This document shows positions 1-5,336 of a stretch of 6,271 bases of DNA, in pieces. The notes beneath the pieces were generated by a model, which worked only from the letters and a program-made list of their open reading frames with translations, did not search any database and was not told the DNA's origin. The DNA is taken from positions 3,160 through 9,430 of the forward strand of contig DYJB01000109.1 of NCBI GenBank assembly GCA_020723365.1, given 5' to 3'. A program made the translations under genes and the position numbers. The DNA is from Candidatus Aquidulcis sp. (GTDB lineage Bacteria; Chloroflexota; Anaerolineae; Anaerolineales; E44-bin32). Numbering within the stretch: position 1 is the first letter of the stretch; each line of letters opens with the position of its first letter.

Positions 1-1423
1 GCTGGCGCGCCTGTCCGAGCCACTCATCGTAGCCCTCCCGTCTGCGGCCCGTGACCGGGTCGGTCGCCCCAAAGATGATGTAACTCGGCCGGCCGGTCTG
101 GAAGTAGATCAGGTCCGGCTCGTTGGTGTAGAGGATCACCTCCGGGAGCGAGCGAACTGCAGGCAGCACCTGCGAGAGCTGCCACGCCCGGTTGGAGAAG
201 CCCCACCCGCGCGACCAGCCTTGCTCGAGCAGCACGCGCGAGTCGGATGCGAATCCGCCGACGGCGGCGAAGACCGCCATGGCGATCGCGGCTGAGGCGA
301 GCGCAGGTCTCCCGCCCAGGACCTCCCCACTCCACACGACGAGGAGAGGGGTGAGGACCGCCAGCACGGGTACCAGGATCCGGCTGTTGAGCGGCGTGCT
401 CGAGTCCAGGAGCAGCAGGTTTCCCAGCAAGACAGCCACGTAGACGAGAACGTAGGCCGAGAGCACACGCAGGAAGCCCACATCGCCCGCCCCTGTCGAG
501 CGCCTGCGCAGGAGCAGCGCGACAACGGTTGCGACCAGGCAGCCGAACCCTATGAGCGCCCCGATCCAGGGCCACGCGGTTTGGGGACCGAGGATGGTCT
601 CGGGAAGCACCCAGGCTGCGAATGTATCCGCCACTTCGCCCCAGCGGGTTGACTCGATGGGGTGCCAGACCAGCGTCCGGTTGGTCGTCGTGCCCGCCAC
701 GATCCAGTTGCGGCCGACCCAGGCGGCCACCGGCAGGATGGAACCGAGCAGGAAGCCGAGCGGCGCCCTTGCCGGCGCCCGGCGGGCGACCGCGTACGCC
801 ACCAGGACAGCGAGCCCGGTGAGGATCCCGGCCGCACCAACGTAGCGCGTAAGGAAGGCCAGCCCGGCCAGCATGCCGGCGAGCAGAGCAGTTCGGAAAC
901 GAACGGTGCCATCAGGGCCCGTCAGCATCCACAGCGTGGCGAACGTCAGGAACAGGAACAACGGCTCCGCCATGGCCCAGGAGTGCAGATCGACGACGAG
1001 CGGGTTCAGGCCAAAAAGCACGGCGGCAGCCAGTCCCACCCACGGCCTTGCTGCCAGCCGCCAGCCGAAGGCGCCGATCCAGAGCGTGTTGAGGCCGGCC
1101 AGCAGGAGCACGAGCGCGCGAGCCGCCTCGACGGCATCCACGCCCGCCAGCTGCGGCGCGGCCAGCACGAGCGAGAACAACGGCGGGAAGTGCGTGATGG
1201 GCTTGACCTCGCCGCCCCCGGAAATCCGGCTGTAGCCCAGTCCATCGGCAAGGTTGCGGGCGCCGCTGATGTAGGCGTACGAGTCACCTCGCAGCCCAAC
1301 GCCCCAGCGGGTGTTCGCCCAGACCAGCGTGCACGCACCTGCCGCAACCAGCACCATCAGGATGACCGCCAGGCGAGGGCGCAGGCCGATCGGAAGGTTG
1401 GGGGAGGGCTTCGGGAGGATCAT
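1..1423 (-). CDS. GT-C membrane glycosyltransferase, family 39 / PMT-like (C-terminus cut by window edge)
   Basis: Translating the minus strand from ATG at 1423 gives 474 codons with no stop before the window edge, so the C-terminus is missing. The protein is very hydrophobic, with about ten membrane segments (roughly residues 18-36, 73-91, 99-121, 128-148, 151-169, 177-210 probably two, 219-236, 285-306, 318-340, 347-365, 373-391). After the first segment comes GDSYAYISGARNLADGLGYS (residues 46-65). This is the usual first outer loop of PMT_2/RgtA-D-like glycosyltransferases, whose Asp (here Asp47) is the expected catalytic acid/base. MAEPLF (151-156) and LTRYVG (191-196) also fit that family. 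Such enzymes use polyprenyl-phosphate-linked sugars on the outer face of the membrane; the acceptor is unknown. The start is fixed by an in-frame TAG, the stop of the preceding gene, 12 nt upstream. The ribosome site is weak (GGTAGG, 11 nt before ATG). It is the last gene seen in the operon. The class is fairly sure, the substrate not. Confidence 0.85.
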   Translation of the reverse strand, partial: MILPKPSPNLPIGLRPRLAVILMVLVAAGACTLVWANTRWGVGLRGDSYAYISGARNLADGLGYSRISGGGEVKPITHFPPLFSLVLAAPQLAGVDAVEAARALVLLLAGLNTLWIGAFGWRLAARPWVGLAAAVLFGLNPLVVDLHSWAMAEPLFLFLTFATLWMLTGPDGTVRFRTALLAGMLAGLAFLTRYVGAAGILTGLAVLVAYAVARRAPARAPLGFLLGSILPVAAWVGRNWIVAGTTTNRTLVWHPIESTRWGEVADTFAAWVLPETILGPQTAWPWIGALIGFGCLVATVVALLLRRRSTGAGDVGFLRVLSAYVLVYVAVLLGNLLLLDSSTPLNSRILVPVLAVLTPLLVVWSGEVLGGRPALASAAIAMAVFAAVGGFASDSRVLLEQGWSRGWGFSNRAWQLSQVLPAVRSLPEVILYTNEPDLIYFQTGRPSYIIFGATDPVTGRRREGYDEWLGQARQ

Positions 1424-1435
1424 GATGGCGATGGC

Positions 1436-2191
1436 CTACCCGACATCCCGGTGGGTCTTGTGCGGGACATCGGCGTTGATGAGCGCCAAAGCTGGTTCCG
1501 CCTGCACAATCGCCAGCACATCGCGCCAGCCGAACCGGCCGTCGCGATCCAGACGAGACACGACCTGGCGCACGAACTCCAGGTCCTGCGGCGTATCGAC
1601 CGTCCAGCGCAGCGCGCCGTAGTCCTCCTCGGCATCCAGGCGCACGACGCGAAACCGCCCGGGAGGATCGTACAGGTAGGGAAAGACATGCTCGCGCTGA
1701 TGCGGCTCGCCTGCCTCGCGCCAGGCGCGTTCCAGCGCAGGGCGAGAGGCGACCTCGGTGTCGAGTCCGATCGGATAGGTGCGCGCTCCGGGGAGTCGAT
1801 TGACGACCAGGTCGGCTGGAGGCGCGGCGTCGAGGAACGCCCGAACCGTCAGGTCGACGAGCGCCGGATCGAGCAGCGGGCAATCGGCCGTCAGACGGAC
1901 GATCACGTCGGCCCTGGCCAGGCGCGCCGCCTGCACGTAGCGGTCGAGCACGTCCTGCGTGCTGCCGCGATAGAAGGAATAGGTGCGTTCCCGGCAGAGC
2001 CGCTCGATGGCGTCATCGGCCGCCTCGGCCGTCGTCGCCACCCACACGTCGTGCACCTCGTGGCAGCGCCTCACCCGTTCGACGACGTGCACCAGCATCG
2101 GCAGGCCGCCGATCTCGGCCAGCACCTTGCCGGGCAAGCGCGTCGAGCCCATCCGTGCCTGGACGATCGCCACCACGCGCAGTCCGGTCAT
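1436..2191 (-). CDS. spsF: SpsF-family cytidylyltransferase (CMP-sugar synthase-like)
   Basis: This is a complete 251-residue protein of the SpsF branch of the cytidylyltransferase/GT-A fold. Visible hallmarks are the nucleotide-binding QARMGSTRLPGK (residues 11-22), RGSTQDVLDRY (75-85), RLTADCPL with the probable metal-binding Asp103 (99-106), PIGLDTEV (140-147), REHVFPY (166-172) and RWTVDTPQDL (195-204). The length is normal for the single-domain form; many relatives carry an extra PseG-like or aminotransferase domain, absent here. By family and by its place near a NeuB-type synthase, it probably activates the nonulosonic acid with CTP in the cytoplasm. The start is ATG at 2191, overlapping the upstream stop as ATGA, with GGAG 7 nt before it. 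An in-frame extension to 2257 has no homology and lies inside the glycosyltransferase gene. The family is certain; the sugar substrate is inferred from context only. Confidence 0.9.
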   Translation of the reverse strand: MTGLRVVAIVQARMGSTRLPGKVLAEIGGLPMLVHVVERVRRCHEVHDVWVATTAEAADDAIERLCRERTYSFYRGSTQDVLDRYVQAARLARADVIVRLTADCPLLDPALVDLTVRAFLDAAPPADLVVNRLPGARTYPIGLDTEVASRPALERAWREAGEPHQREHVFPYLYDPPGRFRVVRLDAEEDYGALRWTVDTPQDLEFVRQVVSRLDRDGRFGWRDVLAIVQAEPALALINADVPHKTHRDVG

Positions 2192-3300
2192 GGCGCGGCT
2201 CCGGCGGCGAGCGCCAGGCGATAGGCTTCCAGCAGACGAGGGAAGTTGGCATCCCAATCGGCGCGATCGACGGTGATAGCTCGCGACCTTCTGCCCAGCT
2301 CCGGCAGACGGTCGCGGGCGGCGTGGACCGTCGTCACCACCGTCTCGAGAGCGGCAGCATCCTCAGCCGGGAACCGCCAGCCGTTCTCCTGGCTGACCCA
2401 TTCGCGGTTGCCCGGGATGTCGCTCACGGCGGCCGGCAGGCCGCAGGCCATGGCCTCCAACAGCGAGACCGAACTGCCATCGCTGAGCGAGGCGGTCAGG
2501 TAGACATCGGCCGCCCGGTAGAACTGCGGGAGATCCTCCAGGCGGACTGGGCCGGCGAAGTGGACGCGATCCGTCAGGCTCGCCTCTTCGAGCCGGCGGC
2601 GCAGCACCGGTTCCAGGGAGCCCGTGCCCAGCATCAGCAGCCGCAGCGACGGCAGGCGCGCGGCAGCCCGCGCGAAGGCGTCGACGACCGCCTCGACGCC
2701 ATAGGGGCGTTCCCATGCGCGAGTCGAGATCAGGACCAGCCTGTCCTCCCAACCCAGTCGACGGCGCAAGGCCGAACCGTCGCCGGGCGAAAAGTGCCGC
2801 AGGTCGACGCCCCATGGGAAGACGACGATACGATCCGCCGGGGCTCCCAGTGCGACGGCCGCGGCGCGCACGGCCTGGCAATCGCAGACGAACGCCGCCG
2901 TGCGCGCCAGCGCACGCCGGGCGGCCCATCGTCCCCAACCGCGGCGGGCACCCACCAAGATGTCGGATCCCCAGGACATGGTGACCAGCGGGCTGGCGCC
3001 GGCGATCGCCGCCAGCATTGCGCAATCCTGCACCGGCCCGGCATGCACGACATCCGGATGGAAGCCGTCCAGCACCGCACGCAGCGATCGGGCCAGGCCC
3101 GGGTAGTGCCACGGGCGCACATAGCCAGGCTGGCGGCGCAGCTCGAGGGCCCGGACACCGCCCGGAAGTGCGTGCGGATCGTCAACCGCATCGGGCGGCG
3201 TGAGGCGCAGGTAGCCGATCTCGTTCCCGGTCTGAGCCAGCTTGGCCAGGAAGCGGTGATCGTGCGCCGTATAGCCGCGGGTGAAGTACAGGACGCGCAT
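2188..3300 (-). CDS. Family 4 glycosyltransferase (GT-B fold)
   Basis: This is a complete 370-residue protein. It opens with MRVLYFTRGYTAHDHRFLAKLA, the usual first strand and helix of GT4 enzymes. It continues with HPDVVHAGPVQD (81-92), MSWGSDIL (108-115) and FPWGVDLRHF (161-170, the family's xxGVD linker motif), then the donor-binding half with LMLGTGS (222-228), VHFAGPV (246-252) and SLSDGSSVSLLEAMACGLP (271-289). In the EX7E motif the first Glu is Asp274 and the second is Glu282. The usual Arg/Lys phosphate-binding pair is reduced to Arg194 in STRAWERPYG. No signal peptide or membrane segment is seen, so it is likely a cytosolic or membrane-peripheral enzyme adding a sugar from a nucleotide donor to a surface glycan or its lipid-linked precursor. 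The ATG at 3300 overlaps the NeuB stop by one base (TGATG), and its ribosome site is close and weak (GAGAGG, 3 nt before). It lies between the synthase and the cytidylyltransferase. Donor and acceptor are not known. Confidence 0.9.
   Translation of the reverse strand: MRVLYFTRGYTAHDHRFLAKLAQTGNEIGYLRLTPPDAVDDPHALPGGVRALELRRQPGYVRPWHYPGLARSLRAVLDGFHPDVVHAGPVQDCAMLAAIAGASPLVTMSWGSDILVGARRGWGRWAARRALARTAAFVCDCQAVRAAAVALGAPADRIVVFPWGVDLRHFSPGDGSALRRRLGWEDRLVLISTRAWERPYGVEAVVDAFARAAARLPSLRLLMLGTGSLEPVLRRRLEEASLTDRVHFAGPVRLEDLPQFYRAADVYLTASLSDGSSVSLLEAMACGLPAAVSDIPGNREWVSQENGWRFPAEDAAALETVVTTVHAARDRLPELGRRSRAITVDRADWDANFPRLLEAYRLALAAGAAP
2199..2202 (-). promoter_or_regulatory. Shine-Dalgarno site of the SpsF gene
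   Basis: GGAG on the minus strand lies 7 nt before ATG 2191-2189, inside the end of the glycosyltransferase gene. Together with the ATGA overlap and the start of homology (RVVAIVQARMGS), it supports the start at 2191 rather than 2257. Confidence 0.65.
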
Positions 3301-4376
3301 CAGCCTCTCAGCATCGTCCAGCGCAGCGCTTCGCCGGCGGGGATATCCGCCGCCGCGCTCGTGCCCAGCACCGCCTCCAGCTCGTACGGCTGGATGCTGC
3401 CGGCCGGAGACGGGCGCAGGACGTCGATCATTTCGCGCCTCAGTCGCTCCCCGGCCTTGATGTCGCGCCCGGCGCGCAGGCAGCGGCGCTGGACGATCAC
3501 CGTGTCGCTCTCGTTGTCAGCCACGCGCTTGGCCGGGTCGCCCAGGGCGGCCTCGAGTTCACGCGTGCGCGCCACCATCTCGCGCCACGTGCCCGGGGTC
3601 ATCGAGAAGGGATGGTCCGGACCCTCGCGGGCGTTGTCATCCGTGAAGTGCTTTTCCACCGATCGGGCGCCCAGCGCAACCGCGCCCAGCACGGTGGCGT
3701 GCCCGGGGGTGTGGTCGGAGAGCCCCAGCACCAGGTCGGGGTAGAGCCCGGCATAGACGTCCAGCACGCGCAGATGAATGTGGCGGAAGTTGTCCAGGCT
3801 GGCCGTGTAGTTGGTGTTGCACTGCATCAGGATCAGCTGCGGGTTGAGCGGCAGGATCGTCTCGACAGCGCGCTGCACATCGCCCAGCGAGGAGGCGCCG
3901 GTCGCCAGCAGCACGGGCTTGCCCTTGGCGGCGATGTGGCGCAGCATCTCGGGCCAGGTGATGTCGCCCGAGCCGATCTTGTGCGCCGGAACGAACGGGT
4001 CGAGCATGTCCACAGCCTCGAAGTCATACGGCGACGAGAAGTAGTGGATGCCTGCCTGATCACAGGCCTGCTTGAGCTCGGGCGTCCACTCGAAGGGGAT
4101 CGAGGCGCCCTGGTAGACCTCGAAGACCGACTTGGACCACCTGGCCTGGTGCGAGAGCTGCCCGCCGAGTGAGCGGAAGCCGACGTCGCTGACGATCCGG
4201 GCGGCGCGGAAGTTCTGGAACTTGGCCGCCTGGGCGCCGGACTCGGCCGCCAGGAAGATCAGGTCTTTGGCGCGCGAGAGCTGGCCGTCGTGGTTGGCCG
4301 AGATGTCGGCAATGAAGTAGGTCGGATTGGAGCCGCCAATCCACCGGTCAGCGATTCGAATCGGCGTGCCGCTCAC
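3300..4376 (-). CDS. neuB: N-acetylneuraminate/pseudaminate synthase family protein (NeuB/PseI/SpsE-type)
   Basis: This is a 358-residue enzyme that by family condenses phosphoenolpyruvate with an N-acylated hexosamine to give a nine-carbon nonulosonic acid. The TIM barrel fills about residues 15-285: IADISANHDG (22-31), GAQAAKFQ (47-54), HKIGSGDITWPE (132-143), LLATGASS (156-163), MQCNTNYT (184-191), GLSDHTPG (218-225) and EKHFTDDN (241-248), then GPDHPFSM (252-259). His222 and His243 have the spacing of the two metal-binding histidines of meningococcal NeuB. Residues 293-358 form the SAF (antifreeze-like) lid, with Arg321 in LRPSPAGS at the place expected for its substrate-contacting Arg. 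The start is GTG at 4376: it has AGGAGG 7 nt upstream, overlaps the SDR stop as GTGA, and homology begins just after it. The open frame running up to 4883 is an artefact. SANH resembles PseI rather than NeuB (usually EIGxNH), so the exact product (neuraminic, legionaminic, pseudaminic or another acid) cannot be set. The symbol marks family only. Confidence 0.9.
   Translation of the reverse strand: MSGTPIRIADRWIGGSNPTYFIADISANHDGQLSRAKDLIFLAAESGAQAAKFQNFRAARIVSDVGFRSLGGQLSHQARWSKSVFEVYQGASIPFEWTPELKQACDQAGIHYFSSPYDFEAVDMLDPFVPAHKIGSGDITWPEMLRHIAAKGKPVLLATGASSLGDVQRAVETILPLNPQLILMQCNTNYTASLDNFRHIHLRVLDVYAGLYPDLVLGLSDHTPGHATVLGAVALGARSVEKHFTDDNAREGPDHPFSMTPGTWREMVARTRELEAALGDPAKRVADNESDTVIVQRRCLRAGRDIKAGERLRREMIDVLRPSPAGSIQPYELEAVLGTSAAADIPAGEALRWTMLRG
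3304..3309 (-). promoter_or_regulatory. Weak, closely spaced ribosome site of the GT4 gene
   Basis: GAGAGG on the minus strand sits only 3 nt before the ATG at 3300-3298, which itself shares its A with the NeuB stop (TGATG). The short spacing and the shared base suggest that translation depends on ribosomes finishing the upstream gene (termination-reinitiation). This is inferred from layout. Confidence 0.4.
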
Positions 4377-5332
4377 CGCGCTCCCTCCTGATCCTGGTTC
4401 GTGTCCGCCGGGCGGGCGACCAGGCCTCGCAGGCGGTCGAGCGTCCCGTCCGTCTCTTCCTGGCGCCATCGGCGGAGCATCGGGTCGAGCGCCGGCATCG
4501 GCGCTCCAAGAAGAGCCTCCGCTTTGTGGACCTCCAGCCCCAGCCGGCGTGCCCGGCGCGCTCCCGGCCGCATCGAATCCACGGAGCCCGGCACGATCGG
4601 CTCCGGCGAAAGATGGAAGGCCCGCGCGATGCGAAGGCCAAACTCGTACTTGGAGATCGTCTCGCCACCCGCCAGGTGCAGCCTCCCGAACACCGGCATC
4701 GGAAGCAGCCGCAGAAGGCACAGCGACAGGTCCCCCACCGCGATCGGGCTGAAGCTGACATCGGTGAAGCCGGTGCAGCGCTCCCCCCGCCGCAGTCTCT
4801 CGAGGAACCACTCCGACAGGCTGAGCTTGGGCCGAGCGTTCCATCCGAAGATGTTGGTCCGAACGACCAGGGCTTCGGGGCACTCGTCCAGGACGACCCG
4901 CTCCCCATCGAGCTTGCTCGATCCGTAGACACTGACCGGACGCGGCTCGTCTTCCTCAGCGTAGCCGCCTCGCTCGCCATCGAAGACCGCGTCGGTCGAT
5001 ATGTGCACCAGCCTCGCACCGACGGCGCGGGCAGCCATCGCCACCTGCCCTGCCATGTCCCGGTTCAGCCGGAAGGCGGTCTCCGGATCGGACTCACAGG
5101 CATCGACGTCCACCGCCGCAGCGCAGTGGACCGCCCAGCGAGGGCGATGCGCAGCGAAGACCTGCAAGGCGGCGCCGGGGTGGGAGAGATCGGCCTGCAC
5201 CGACTCCACCTCGCTATGCCGGATCGGATGCAGGAAATCGACGGCGATGACCCGGTGACCGGCGGCCATGGCCGCCAGCGCCAGGTTCGCGCCCAGCAGT
5301 CCGCCCGCGCCGGTGATCAGCAAGCGCGCCAT
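4373..5332 (-). CDS. RmlD/SpsK-type SDR sugar-nucleotide reductase
   Basis: This is a complete 319-residue extended short-chain dehydrogenase of the RmlD substrate-binding family, normally NAD(P)H-dependent 4-keto reductases of nucleotide-activated 6-deoxy sugars. The Rossmann motif TGAGGLLG is at residues 7-14, HCAAAVDVDACESDPE at 69-84, the active-site strand HISTDAVFDG at 110-119, and the catalytic pair Tyr136/Lys140 in VYGSSKLDGE. VVRTNIFGWN (156-165) and FSPIAVGDLS (194-203) match the C-terminal substrate region. Where RmlD usually reads STDYVFDG, this protein has Ala115 in place of Tyr. The start is ATG at 5332, four bases after the dehydratase stop, with AAGG 9 nt upstream; the Gly-rich motif begins directly after it. 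No rmlA, rmlB or rmlC is in view, so dTDP-rhamnose synthesis is not shown. Its place right after a PseB-type dehydratase suggests that it reduces that enzyme's 4-keto product, but this is inference. Family sure, substrate open. Confidence 0.87.
   Translation of the reverse strand: MARLLITGAGGLLGANLALAAMAAGHRVIAVDFLHPIRHSEVESVQADLSHPGAALQVFAAHRPRWAVHCAAAVDVDACESDPETAFRLNRDMAGQVAMAARAVGARLVHISTDAVFDGERGGYAEEDEPRPVSVYGSSKLDGERVVLDECPEALVVRTNIFGWNARPKLSLSEWFLERLRRGERCTGFTDVSFSPIAVGDLSLCLLRLLPMPVFGRLHLAGGETISKYEFGLRIARAFHLSPEPIVPGSVDSMRPGARRARRLGLEVHKAEALLGAPMPALDPMLRRWRQEETDGTLDRLRGLVARPADTNQDQEGAR
4384..4389 (-). promoter_or_regulatory. Shine-Dalgarno site of the NeuB-type gene
   Basis: A perfect AGGAGG on the minus strand lies in the last codons of the SDR gene, 7 nt before the GTG at 4376-4374. 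It is the strongest ribosome site in the window. It decides the start in favour of this GTG over any codon within the long upstream open extension (up to 4883). Confidence 0.85.
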
Positions 5333-5336
5333 CGAA

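Noticed and set aside
24..575. A 183-codon minus-strand frame at the left edge
   Set aside because: It is in a different frame from the GT-C gene, whose continuous hydrophobic translation covers the same bases. It is Arg/Ala/Gly-rich shadow sequence.
1421..1438. Possible SpsF/GT-C fusion by readthrough of the single in-frame TAG at 1438-1436
   Set aside because: Both proteins have normal family ends, the GT-C gene has its own ATG, and same-frame neighbours occur by chance one time in three. No recoding signal is visible.
662..2224. A 520-codon open frame on the plus strand
   Set aside because: It lies antisense to the GT-C and SpsF genes, its product is a low-complexity Arg/Gln/His/Glu-rich string with no domain, and long open antisense frames are expected at this G+C content.
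2192..2257. Longer SpsF start at 2257
   Set aside because: The added 22 residues have no family similarity and lie within the GT4 coding sequence. The ATG at 2191 has GGAG and the ATGA overlap.
2155..3744. A 529-codon open frame on the plus strand
   Set aside because: It is antisense to the GT4 and NeuB genes, which carry clear family motifs. Its own translation shows no recognisable fold, so it is a shadow.
4377..4883. N-terminal extension of the NeuB-type protein
   Set aside because: The extra 169 codons overlap the SDR gene out of frame, are Ala/Pro/Arg-rich and unlike any NeuB N-terminus. A GTG with perfect AGGAGG sits exactly where homology begins.
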